Shown here in pieces: positions 1 to 6,483 of a stretch of 10,485 nucleotides of DNA; the stretch's first letter is position 1, and the number at the start of each line of letters is the position of its first letter. Below the pieces are notes generated by a model. That model was not told where the DNA came from, did no database searches, and saw only the letters and a program-made list of their open reading frames with translations. The stretch spans positions 1-10,485 of the forward strand of contig CAJOQI010000123.1 in NCBI GenBank assembly GCA_905236895.1, given 5' to 3'. This stretch comes from an uncultured Peptostreptococcaceae bacterium. Lineage in GTDB: Bacteria > Bacillota > Clostridia > Peptostreptococcales > Anaerovoracaceae. The translations under genes and the position numbers were made by a program.

Positions 1-735
1 CTTATCGTATGCACAGAGGAAGGAAATATCTACCAGGGTAAAACCGTAGTCATCGCAACGGGAGTTAAACATAGAATGCTGGGACTCCCCGGCGAAAACG
101 CTCTGGTTGGGGAAGGCATTTCCTTCTGCGCAGTCTGCGACGGAGACTTCTATTCGGGAAAGAGAGTTGCAGTTGCGGGAGGCGGAAACTCTGCTCTCCA
201 GGAAGCAATTCTTCTGGCGGATAAGTGCTCCGAGGTAATCATGCTCCAGGATATGCCCTTCTTTACGGGAGAAGAAAGGCTTCAGGAGGTTCTCTTCTCC
301 AAGTCCAATGTAAAATCCTATGCAGGAGTTAAGATAACAGGACTTAAAATTGCCAACGGTGACGATACCATTCTCTTAAACGAAAGCAATGCGGAAATGG
401 CTGAAGGAGCTGAATTAAGAGCAGTTGAGATTGAGCAGGTTCAGACTCCCGATAATGCTGCTCACAGCGCAGGCGCTATAGGTGAAAAAGCCACCATCGA
501 CTGTGACGGTCTCTTTGTTGCCATCGGACTTATTCCGGAAAACGAGCCCTTCAAATATTTGGCAGAATTAAACGATTTCGGTTATTTCGACTCAGATGAA
601 AACTGCCTAACCAAGACTCCCGGTGTCTTTGTTGCGGGAGACTGCAGAAGCAAATTCGTAAGGCAGATGACAACTGCCGTTGCAGATGGAGCAACCGCAG
701 CCCTTGCAGCCTGCAGGTATATAAACGGTTTATAG
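1..735 (+). CDS. trxB: Thioredoxin reductase-like FAD/NAD(P)-binding flavoprotein (3' part)
   Basis: The frame is open from base 1, so the N-terminal FAD-binding part lies outside the window; 244 codons remain. Seen: a redox-active CxxC (CAVCDGDF, window codons 43-46), a second dinucleotide-binding glycine motif GGGNSALQEA (codons 60-69), and the C-terminal FAD motif GVFVAGDC (codons 208-215) followed by RQMTTAVADGATAA, all in the order found in TrxB. Family role: electron transfer from a reduced cofactor through FAD and the CxxC to thioredoxin in the cytoplasm. Odd points: the usual NADPH-phosphate motif HRRxxFRA is absent (VIMLQDMPFFTGEERLQ instead), GGGDSA reads GGGNSA, and there is an acidic, Ala/Glu-rich insertion around codons 120-165. 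It may therefore use another electron donor, as clostridial ferredoxin-linked relatives do. A terminator follows, so it ends its transcription unit. Confidence 0.9.
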   Translation, partial: LIVCTEEGNIYQGKTVVIATGVKHRMLGLPGENALVGEGISFCAVCDGDFYSGKRVAVAGGGNSALQEAILLADKCSEVIMLQDMPFFTGEERLQEVLFSKSNVKSYAGVKITGLKIANGDDTILLNESNAEMAEGAELRAVEIEQVQTPDNAAHSAGAIGEKATIDCDGLFVAIGLIPENEPFKYLAELNDFGYFDSDENCLTKTPGVFVAGDCRSKFVRQMTTAVADGATAALAACRYINGL

Positions 736-738
736 GCT

Positions 739-765
739 TTCCCAATTAATCTTCCCAATTAATCT
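739..765. repeat. 13-bp tandem duplication after the trxB-like stop
   Basis: TTCCCAATTAATC is present twice head to tail (period 13, starting at 739 and 752) between the stop codon at 733-735 and the terminator at 798. Each copy contains CAATTAATC, a 9-mer that recurs in two other intergenic regions of the window. Confidence 0.8.
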
Positions 766-797
766 ACTGAAGAATTAGGGTAAATAACAATTTTTAC

Positions 798-827
798 CGG
801 GATTTCCCATGGGGAATCCCGTTTTTT
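798..827 (+). terminator. Intrinsic terminator of the trxB-like gene
   Basis: CGGGATTTCCC pairs with GGGGAATCCCG (798-808 with 811-821, one G-T pair; the innermost pairs must open to form a loop), directly followed by six T residues at 822-827. It lies 62 bases after the stop codon. Confidence 0.85.
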
Positions 828-880
828 ATTCGTTTTTCCCAGTTTTTCGCCATTCTTCCCTTACGAGCACAGAGGATTAA

Positions 881-889
881 TGTTATAAT
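881..889 (+). promoter_or_regulatory. Extended -10 promoter with its start at or next to the ATG
   Basis: TGTTATAAT is a perfect extended -10 (TGnTATAAT). The hexamer ends at 889, so a start site about seven bases on falls at 896-897, at the ATG of the next gene. A -35 at 861-866 (TTACGA) is poor, as is common with a TGn element. No Shine-Dalgarno lies in the few bases between; the nearest purine run (GAGG, 872-875) is about 21 bases from the ATG and upstream of the expected start site. This points to a leaderless mRNA. Confidence 0.7.
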
Positions 890-896
890 AACAACC

Positions 897-2324
897 ATGG
901 AAAACATAACAACTTATTACGCCACCAGAAAGAATATCTTTGTCTGGCTGGCTGCTCTGCTTTGCTTAGTCTCTGCAGTAGCCCGAATCGCCTTTGCCTG
1001 CTTGAGCGACATTGGCGGCATGGATATGTTTGTCCGTATTATACTTTTCGTTGCAGCAAATCTATTAATCGCAATTCGGCTGCCTTGGAGAGGCGAGAAG
1101 CAATTTTACGTGACAGTAATACCGGTTGTTCTGATTACCCTGATTCTTATGATATCCGGAATCAAATTCAGCAATTCGATATTCATGACTATTCTGTGTA
1201 TCATTCTATCCCTTATTTTCGCAGCGGTGTATTTCTTGACCTTCACCGGAAAACTGAAGACCAAATGGATTGCCTTCATCATTGCCCTGGGCATAGTTGT
1301 GGCACTGGCCATGGACAAGACCTTGTCCACATCCATTCCCAACGTGAACGGCAGCGGCAAATATCTGGTCATCAGCGACGCAGCCACAATCCTTGGCATC
1401 ATTATAACTATTCTGAGTGCTCGGAAAATGGCTCCCTGGAAAGAAGGCGACCCCTATAGACTTCGCTTCGGTGATCGTCTGGACGGCCGCAGAGTAAGAA
1501 ATATGCCCGTAATGAGTAAGGTCACCCCCTTCTTTATGCCCACCAGACTGGGCAGGAGCAACCAGATTCATGACACGGTGGAAGTCAGCAATATGGAGCA
1601 ATACATCCACTGCAAGAGAAAGGAAGGTCTGAATCATTTCGGCATCCAACATGTAATCGTTGCTTCTTATGTGAGAGCCATTGCGGATTATCCGGAGCTT
1701 AACCGCTTTGTTGCGGGCCAGAGAATCTATCACCGCTATGAGCTTTCCCTCAATATGGTTGTTAAGAAGGAAATGGTTAAGGACGCTCCTGACTCCTCCA
1801 TCAAGGTTCTCTTTGATCCCCACGACACAGCAAAGGATGTCTACGAGAAATTCGATGCTGCCGTTCAGGTTGCAAGAGAAGAGGGAATAGCCAACGGCTA
1901 TGATTCAATCACCCACGTTTTGGACTATCTTCCCAGCATAGTGATGTCACTATTCGGCTTATTGATGAGAGTTCTGGATTATTTCAGCATTATGCCTATG
2001 GCATTGGAAAAGGTCAGTCCCTTCCACGGCTCCCTCTTCATTACATCCATGGGAAGCCTGGGCATTCCACCCATCTACCATCACCTTTACGATTTTGGCA
2101 CCGTGCCCGTATTTATTGCCTTCGGTCATAAATATACCAAGCACGAAGCCAATAAGAACGGTGAGATAGTGACCAGAAAATATCTGGACTATAAGGTGGT
2201 TTGTGACGAAGGAATCTGTGACGGCTTCTACTACGCCTCCGCCATGAAAAAAATGCGAGGCTATATCACCCATCCGGAGAAACTGGATCTTCCGCCGGAA
2301 AAGGTGGTTGAGGATATCATGTAA
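897..2324 (+). CDS. Six-TM membrane protein fused to a 2-oxoacid dehydrogenase E2-like acyltransferase domain
   Basis: 475 residues. The N-terminal part holds six hydrophobic segments (about 13-36, 44-62, 70-91, 94-116, 123-141, 155-176). From about 195 to the end it resembles the E2 catalytic (CAT-like) fold: KVTPFFMPTRLGRSN, HVIVASYVRAIADYPELNRF, SLFITSMGSLG and, near the end, DEGICDG (437-443), which occupies the place of the E2 signature DHRxxDG. The catalytic His is thus Glu here, so classic acyl transfer from lipoamide is doubtful, and there is no lipoyl or E1/E3-binding domain. It is a membrane protein with a probably cytoplasmic acyltransferase-like domain; substrate unknown. ATG at 897 is chosen because the frame starts well there and the promoter abuts it; it ends at its own terminator, so it is likely monocistronic. 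Domain assignment fairly sure, function not. Confidence 0.8.
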   Translation: MENITTYYATRKNIFVWLAALLCLVSAVARIAFACLSDIGGMDMFVRIILFVAANLLIAIRLPWRGEKQFYVTVIPVVLITLILMISGIKFSNSIFMTILCIILSLIFAAVYFLTFTGKLKTKWIAFIIALGIVVALAMDKTLSTSIPNVNGSGKYLVISDAATILGIIITILSARKMAPWKEGDPYRLRFGDRLDGRRVRNMPVMSKVTPFFMPTRLGRSNQIHDTVEVSNMEQYIHCKRKEGLNHFGIQHVIVASYVRAIADYPELNRFVAGQRIYHRYELSLNMVVKKEMVKDAPDSSIKVLFDPHDTAKDVYEKFDAAVQVAREEGIANGYDSITHVLDYLPSIVMSLFGLLMRVLDYFSIMPMALEKVSPFHGSLFITSMGSLGIPPIYHHLYDFGTVPVFIAFGHKYTKHEANKNGEIVTRKYLDYKVVCDEGICDGFYYASAMKKMRGYITHPEKLDLPPEKVVEDIM

Positions 2325-2333
2325 AAAAGCCAT

Positions 2334-2356
2334 CCCCGCGTCTAACGCGGGGTTTT
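2334..2356 (+). terminator. Intrinsic terminator of the E2-like gene
   Basis: CCCCGCG (2334-2340), loop TCTAA, CGCGGGG (2346-2352), then TTTT. It starts nine bases after the stop codon. A 7-bp all-GC stem. Confidence 0.85.
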
Positions 2357-2363
2357 GCTATAC

Positions 2364-2397
2364 AAAAAGGCCTTGGCCATCACTGACCAAAGCCTTT
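2364..2397 (-). terminator. Intrinsic terminator of the clpP operon
   Basis: Read on the minus strand, AAAGGCTTTGGTCA, loop GTGA, TGGCCAAGGCCTTT forms a 14-bp stem with three G-T pairs (2397-2384 with 2379-2366), continuing into a run of T residues (2368-2364). It begins six bases after the clpP stop and faces the plus-strand terminator at 2334-2356, so convergent transcription is blocked from both sides. Confidence 0.85.
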
Positions 2398-2402
2398 GAT
2401 TT

Positions 2403-2975
2403 CTAAATCACCTTATCCACAATGCCGTATTCTTTTGCTTCCTCTCCAAACATCCAGTTGTTTCTGTCCGTATCCTTTTCTATTTCTTCTACAGTTCTGC
2501 CTGTATTCTCCGCCAGGATTTCGTTAAGTCTCTCCTTCACCTTCTTTATGTGGGCAGCTTCGATTTCTATATCGCTGGCCTGACCTTGGGTTCCTCCGAT
2601 TACCTGGTGAATCATGGTCTGACTGTTCTTAAGAGCGTAACGTTTTCCCTTTGTTCCCGCTGATAGGAGCAAAGCACCCATGCTTGCTGCCATCCCAACT
2701 CCGATTGTGGATACGTCACAGCTGAGCTTTTTGATGGTGTCGTAGATTCCAAAGCCCGCTGATACAGAACCTCCCGGACTGTTGATATAAATGAAGATAT
2801 CTCCCTTTGGGTCCACCGATTCCAGATAGAGAAGCTGGGCTATTACCGAGCAAGCCAGGTCGTCCGTTACTTCATTGAACAAAAGAATTATTCTGTCCTT
2901 CAGAAGTCTGGAAAACGGGTCATAATGCTTTTCCGTCATTCCATCTTTTTCAAAAAAAGTTGGTACTGTAATCAT
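2403..2975 (-). CDS. clpP: ATP-dependent Clp protease proteolytic subunit, variant catalytic triad
   Basis: 190 residues, the normal ClpP length. Seen: the nucleophile region GMAASMGA with Ser98, the MIHQ motif with His123, and the oxyanion-hole SPGGSV (66-71). The third triad residue, Asp of DTxRD in E. coli and Bacillus ClpP, is Asn172 here (DTDRNNW). Known: ClpP forms a 14-mer barrel that degrades proteins fed by ClpX/ClpC/ClpA; Listeria ClpP1, as I recall, also has Asn at this site and works with a second ClpP. Inference: this is a second ClpP that may need a partner subunit. No clpX or tig is beside it; it is the last gene after the WYL regulator and an unknown gene. AGGAGGGGAG (2982-2991) lies six bases upstream of the ATG, supporting the start. 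Confidence 0.95.
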   Translation of the reverse strand: MITVPTFFEKDGMTEKHYDPFSRLLKDRIILLFNEVTDDLACSVIAQLLYLESVDPKGDIFIYINSPGGSVSAGFGIYDTIKKLSCDVSTIGVGMAASMGALLLSAGTKGKRYALKNSQTMIHQVIGGTQGQASDIEIEAAHIKKVKERLNEILAENTGRTVEEIEKDTDRNNWMFGEEAKEYGIVDKVI

Positions 2976-3024
2976 ATTTATCTCCCCTCCTTTTGTCTTA
3001 TTATCTCTGTGTATTCCCTAATTA

Positions 3025-4209
3025 TCATGTGGGAATTTCATATTCTCCCACCAGACTTTGATTTATGCCATAGAACTTAGCAATCCTCTTTAGGGTCTCC
3101 ATGACTTCTTCCTTGGTGAATTTCTTGTTTTCCTTATCGATATAGTTGGGATCCGTAAAGAATACGATAAAGGGAAATCTACTCTCCGGATACCAGTTAT
3201 CGGAGTCAATTCCTTCAAAGACAATTCCCAGAGGATTCAGTTCTTTATCGTAATTGATAGATTTCGCTATTTCCGTAATCGCATATTCATCTTCAAATTT
3301 CTTATACATATTGTATTCTTCCATTAACTCTTTCGCTGTTCTGCTTGAAGAATAATATATGGATTCCCATTTTGCATATCCGGGGTCCAAGATACTTTCT
3401 TCACATATTTCATATAACTCCATATCGGATAATATCTCCCTTATGGCTTCCACATTCTTTGCCTTATATATGGGAAGTGCGTATGCAGATAATAGCCAGA
3501 AGCTACCGCGGCTTTTCCCGTATTTATTAACCGCCATCGCTTTCACAAGTCTCTTTGCTTCTCTGTTTATCAGCTTTTCAGGAGCTTCCATCACCAGAAG
3601 ATTGTATAGTCTTTGAGCTCTGATATATATATCAAAGGCAGATGCCCCTCCGCCAATCCTTTTGGATATTTTTGCATTGATACTATCAACAGACGACCAA
3701 TAGCGGAATATTTCTTCATCGGGGGCCACTTGGAATCTGTCAATCCAATGCTTGGGTTTATTGGTTCTTAGCCTTAACATATCGCTATCCATCAGCAGCC
3801 TTCCCAAGCTTCTCTCAATATCCTTTTCAAAAAATCCATCGGAAATATCCTTGATATACTTTTCCCAGATTTCCAATTCCTCTCCACTGAGTATTTCTTG
3901 ATTCTCGTCCCTGGTTTCTCCCAATTCGGGACCCAATTCTGCCATTTTTACAAGGGCTTTGTATAATCGCCTATATTCCTTGATGAGCTGATCCCTATCC
4001 TCTTCGGTCCAGCTCATACGAAACTCCCTCCAGCACTTCCTCTCTTCTCCTCTTGAAATACTATAGGGCTCTTGGGGTAAAACAAGCCACCCCTTCTTAT
4101 CCGTCTTCTCATACATCAGTTTTATTAAAGCGGTAGGGCCAAGCTTTTCATAGCCTTTGTCCACTTCGCTATATGCATAGTTTCTCTCCAGTTTCTTTCT
4201 GATATCCAT
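3025..4209 (-). CDS. Uncharacterised 394-residue charged protein in the WYL-clpP operon
   Basis: I do not recognise a family. It is soluble: no signal peptide and no clear membrane segment. It is rich in Lys, Glu and Arg with helical stretches; notable pieces are SWTEEDRDQLIKEYRRLYKAL (about 66-86), a Gly-rich turn RIGGGASAFD near the middle, and a hydrophobic strand with FPFIVFFTDPNY close to the C-terminus, as in a small alpha/beta domain. The start is secure: AAAGGAGGG lies eight bases upstream of the ATG, right behind the stop of the WYL gene (16-base gap). clpP follows after 49 bases with its own strong ribosome site. The tight order regulator, unknown, clpP suggests co-expression and a role linked to that ClpP (substrate, adaptor or stress factor), which is inference only. 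Confidence 0.85.
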   Translation of the reverse strand: MDIRKKLERNYAYSEVDKGYEKLGPTALIKLMYEKTDKKGWLVLPQEPYSISRGEERKCWREFRMSWTEEDRDQLIKEYRRLYKALVKMAELGPELGETRDENQEILSGEELEIWEKYIKDISDGFFEKDIERSLGRLLMDSDMLRLRTNKPKHWIDRFQVAPDEEIFRYWSSVDSINAKISKRIGGGASAFDIYIRAQRLYNLLVMEAPEKLINREAKRLVKAMAVNKYGKSRGSFWLLSAYALPIYKAKNVEAIREILSDMELYEICEESILDPGYAKWESIYYSSSRTAKELMEEYNMYKKFEDEYAITEIAKSINYDKELNPLGIVFEGIDSDNWYPESRFPFIVFFTDPNYIDKENKKFTKEEVMETLKRIAKFYGINQSLVGEYEIPT

Positions 4210-4225
4210 TGCTCAACCCTCCTTT

Positions 4226-5335
4226 CTATCTTTTCTTGGTTTGAGTTTTCTTTTCGGTTTTCATCTGGGATTCACTCTCGGTTTTGGTTTGTCTTTTGGT
4301 TTGTGTTTTGGTTTGTGTTTTACTTTGGCTTTTCTTGGCCCCATCGGAGGAGTACTTCTTCAGTCCCTCCTCCAAGGATGCACGAATCTTTTCCCTCAAG
4401 GCTATGGGTGTCACCACCTCCACCTGGTCAAGATTCTGCTTGGCCCAGTATTCCATGGCTTGGGGACTGCTCTTGATTGCTACCGTAACCATTGATGAAT
4501 CCTTTCCATCCTCCTGGATGATAAGGTCTTTCCCAAACTTACTGACAATCTGGTCAATAGCAGACCTCTTTGCCTTAAGAACAATAGTCTCGGGCTTATC
4601 GCTATACATATAGGGAAGGTTCCCCGAAATATACTTAAGGTCAATTTCTCCCTCGTAGCCAGGGATGGATTTAAGAGGTCTCTTCTTCTTATCCAGAACC
4701 TTCATATTCTTAATATGGTCCAGTCTGTAGAAAACAAGGTCCTTATAGGTCTCACTGAAGGCAACCATATAGTAGGTCTGATTTCTCATAAAATAGAGAT
4801 AGGGAGATGCAATGTGGTCGCTTGACTTGTGCATCTTCATATCCGCTTCGTATCTGTGGTATTCAAACTCCACCATCTTGGCGGAACGAACGGCCTGAGT
4901 GATGAGGTCCAAGTTAAGGAATATCTCCTTATTGTCAGTCTTGTTCCAGTCATCCGACATTCTCATAACGTCGATTCCAGGGTCAAAGTAAGTTCCCCCC
5001 AGGTCCATCAGCCTGTCAACCAAGTCCCTCGTATACTCCTTGGGAACGGAAGGATTGCAGAGCACGCTGTGAATGAGAAGACGAAGTTCCGAAGGCTCAA
5101 ACTGGCGGTCACTAAAAAAACAGCCTCGCTTCCCCCCATAGGATTCCACGACACCTTCATCAATAAGCATTCTCACATTCCTACTTACAGCTTTTCTCTC
5201 CATATCCAAGTCATACTCATCCATGGTTTCCATCATCCTTTCAATCTCTTGGATGGTAAGAGGATGGTCCTCGTCGGTATGTCTCTTAAGAAGGTCAAAG
5301 ATGTAGATAAGTGCAAGCTTTTTGGATTTCTTCAT
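4226..5335 (-). CDS. WYL-domain transcriptional regulator with Lys/Thr/Gln-rich tail
   Basis: 369 residues from the ATG at 5335, preferred over an in-frame TTG at 5359 because AAAGGAAG sits at the right distance before it and the promoter -10 lies at 5364-5369. Residues 1-75 form a winged-helix reader (KAVSRNVRMLIDEGVVES as recognition helix and wing). About 150-215 is the WYL domain, with FEYHRYE, ASPYLYFMRNQTYYMVAF and FYRLDHI; the name-giving Trp-Tyr-Leu is YYM here. About 250-325 is the C-terminal WCX-like part. Residues 335-369 are a low-complexity tail of KTQT-like units. WYL proteins sense a ligand, often nucleic acid or nucleotide, and act as repressors or activators of stress, repair and defence genes. 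It heads an operon with an unknown gene and clpP. A perfect palindrome lies just upstream of its promoter, suggesting autoregulation. Confidence 0.9.
   Translation of the reverse strand: MKKSKKLALIYIFDLLKRHTDEDHPLTIQEIERMMETMDEYDLDMERKAVSRNVRMLIDEGVVESYGGKRGCFFSDRQFEPSELRLLIHSVLCNPSVPKEYTRDLVDRLMDLGGTYFDPGIDVMRMSDDWNKTDNKEIFLNLDLITQAVRSAKMVEFEYHRYEADMKMHKSSDHIASPYLYFMRNQTYYMVAFSETYKDLVFYRLDHIKNMKVLDKKKRPLKSIPGYEGEIDLKYISGNLPYMYSDKPETIVLKAKRSAIDQIVSKFGKDLIIQEDGKDSSMVTVAIKSSPQAMEYWAKQNLDQVEVVTPIALREKIRASLEEGLKKYSSDGAKKSQSKTQTKTQTKRQTKTESESQMKTEKKTQTKKR
4286..4321. repeat. Three 12-bp tandem repeats in the WYL gene tail
   Basis: GGTTTGTSTTTT occurs three times in a row (4286, 4298, 4310; the first has C for G). 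On the coding minus strand the array encodes KTQT/KRQT units. Such arrays change length by slippage in steps of four codons, so tail length may vary between strains. Confidence 0.85.
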
Positions 5336-5363
5336 ACTTACTTCCTTTCTTATTATCAAAGTT

Positions 5364-5372
5364 ATTATATCA
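5364..5372 (-). promoter_or_regulatory. Extended -10 promoter of the WYL-unknown-clpP operon
   Basis: On the minus strand TGATATAAT is a perfect extended -10. The start would be near 5357, giving a leader of about 22 bases that holds the AAAGGAAG ribosome site before the ATG at 5335. No good -35 is seen; the palindrome at 5401-5418 ends 31 bases upstream of the hexamer, a place that would suit an activator. Confidence 0.75.
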
Positions 5373-5400
5373 CATACGGATTTGCGTCTAATAAATCACG

Positions 5401-5418
5401 TGTACCATTTTTGGTACA
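5401..5418. promoter_or_regulatory. Palindromic operator candidate, site 1 (WYL promoter)
   Basis: TGTACCATTTTTGGTACA: two perfect 6-base arms (7 if the flanking A/T pair is counted) around a T-rich core. Its centre is about 52 bases upstream of the predicted start of the WYL operon. The exact reverse complement is found at 5680-5697. Confidence 0.7.
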
Positions 5419-5444
5419 TACTAGTTATCACGTAAGGCTATTTG

Positions 5445-5511
5445 GATTAATTGTTTTATTTGGATTGAGCTTATGAACGGGACATATTGACTTTTCTAAG
5501 AACAATTAATC
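5445..5511. repeat. 11-bp inverted repeat upstream of the WYL promoter
   Basis: GATTAATTGTT (5445-5455) and AACAATTAATC (5501-5511) are perfect inverted copies 45 bases apart. The right arm together with GGGACATAT at 5479-5487 forms a module that is repeated upstream of the AAA+ gene at 9564-9599. It lies between the terminator at 5538 and operator site 1. Confidence 0.65.
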
Positions 5512-5537
5512 GGGCGACCCGGATAGACTCCGAGCAT

Positions 5538-5563
5538 AAAAAAGAGCTCGATCACTCGAGCCC
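5538..5563 (-). terminator. Intrinsic terminator of the AAA+ unit or of a short transcript
   Basis: On the minus strand GGGCTCGA, loop GTGA, TCGAGCTC (5563-5556 with 5551-5544, one G-T pair) is followed by six T residues (5543-5538). The nearest clear upstream gene ends at 5944, about 380 bases away, so it either ends a long 3' region or serves a short RNA starting near 5632. Confidence 0.8.
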
Positions 5564-5943
5564 TTCCGCCTTTTAATTGTCTTTCATAATGTAATATAGC
5601 ATTTTGGGTTTCAACCTGTAAACAATTTTTTTGGTCGAATTATACAACCCATAGTATAAACAGTGTTTTTTAGAGCCTATGTACCAAAAATGGTACATAT
5701 ATAGTACCTTTGTAGATGGCAGTTTGTAACCGTACCTCCCCTGCCAAAAGGTTTTCGATGCCTTGCTGAGATGCGTGGACGAATTACATAAATCTGTATT
5801 ATCCAAAAACCTTATACCTGCACATTATAATAAATAACTCAGATAATAACGGAAAACAACTAACCTTGAACCGAATCTTCGATCCCGGATTGTGTCCAGT
5901 ATGCCGTCCTTTGCTACCTCTGCCAAAACATCCGGAAGTTTTA
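5564..5943. other. Gene-free stretch between the coiled-coil gene and the minus-strand terminator
   Basis: About 380 bases without a convincing gene. It holds operator site 2 (5680-5697) and a lone TATAAT on the minus strand (5644-5639) with no good -35. A 77-codon minus-strand frame (5573-5806) has a composition unlike a protein and runs through the operator. Just after the coiled-coil gene, the minus-strand frame ending at 5825 reads LPDVLAEVAKDGILDTIRD and on to a stop; this looks coding-like but has no start and could be the tail of a lost gene. Confidence 0.5.
5680..5697. promoter_or_regulatory. Palindromic operator candidate, site 2
   Basis: TGTACCAAAAATGGTACA, the exact reverse complement of site 1. 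On the minus strand the identity extends two more bases (TGTACCATTTTTGGTACATA in both). It lies 36 bases upstream of a minus-strand TATAAT (5644-5639), a geometry close to that of site 1, which suggests a short transcript ending at the 5538-5563 terminator. Confidence 0.65.
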
Positions 5944-6459
5944 TTAGAATTCTACATCTATCTCCATGGTTTCGGTGGTATTCACCTTATCCAAGGAGAG
6001 CTGCAATCTCGAGATTTCTTCGCTTACCTCCTTATACTTCTTCTCCACCTCTTCAATGTCATAGTTGGCAATAGTATACTCTATGATATTGTTTCTACTG
6101 TTAAGACCTGTGAGTCTCTCCTTGGGAAGTCTCTTTACCATACGTTCCAGCTTCATCTTAAGACCGTTAAGTTGGGGAATCTTAACCAAAGCCTGGTCCA
6201 CTGTGAGTCCCGGAAACCCGGGAAGTTCGTGGCTGGTATTGAACATATTTATGGTGTGTTTCACCTTTCTAAGAGCGTCATAAAGTTCTTCCAATCTTTC
6301 CTGGACTGCTGCAAAGTCATACTTGGGGCGAAGATCCTCCGCATCTTCTCCCATGGCAATCACAAAGCTTTTGCTATTCTGCTCATTTGTCTTTATCAAG
6401 AGAATTTCTTCTTCAATTTTTCTGACAAGTTTTCCAGCTTCTGCGGATGTGGATTCCAT
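5944..6459 (-). CDS. Small coiled-coil protein, DIP1984-like
   Basis: 171 residues, no signal peptide or membrane segment. Two amphipathic helical stretches (about 48-70 and 133-160) flank a middle with HTINMFN (68-74), GLTVDQALVKIPQLNGLK (84-101) and NNIIEYTIANYDIE (123-136); it ends with LQLSLDKVNTTETMEI. This pattern (IN-x-N-T, Gly-x-Thr-x-x-x-Ala-Leu, LQ-x-x-LD-x-x-N) recalls the DIP1984/DUF6847 group of small helical proteins, whose function is unknown to me; some are labelled septicolysin-like. The start is well supported by AGGAGGG just upstream. It is the last recognisable gene of the unit led by the AAA+ protein, 24 bases after the VWA fragment and in the same frame. Family call is moderate. 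Confidence 0.85.
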   Translation of the reverse strand: MESTSAEAGKLVRKIEEEILLIKTNEQNSKSFVIAMGEDAEDLRPKYDFAAVQERLEELYDALRKVKHTINMFNTSHELPGFPGLTVDQALVKIPQLNGLKMKLERMVKRLPKERLTGLNSRNNIIEYTIANYDIEEVEKKYKEVSEEISRLQLSLDKVNTTETMEIDVEF

Positions 6460-6483
6460 TCTTTCCCTCCTATTATTCTTCCT

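Noticed and set aside
1206..1823. Minus-strand frame of 205 codons
   Set aside because: Antisense shadow of the membrane E2-like gene; no promoter, ribosome site or recognisable motif.
2976..3024. Separate clpP promoter with GATAAT in the 49-base gap
   Set aside because: GATAAT with a distant ATGATA at -35 is too weak in AT-rich spacer; read-through from the upstream genes is the simpler view.
4829..5476. Plus-strand frame of 215 codons opposite the WYL gene
   Set aside because: It is the complement of a well-supported gene and runs through its promoter and operator; no family resemblance.
5600..5640. GTTTACAGGTTGAAACC-like sequence suggesting a CRISPR repeat
   Set aside because: It occurs once; there is no second copy at spacer distance, so there is no array.
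5573..5806. 77-codon minus-strand frame
   Set aside because: Tyr/Lys/His-rich with no helix-forming pattern, no clear ribosome site, and it contains the perfect palindrome; more likely regulatory DNA.
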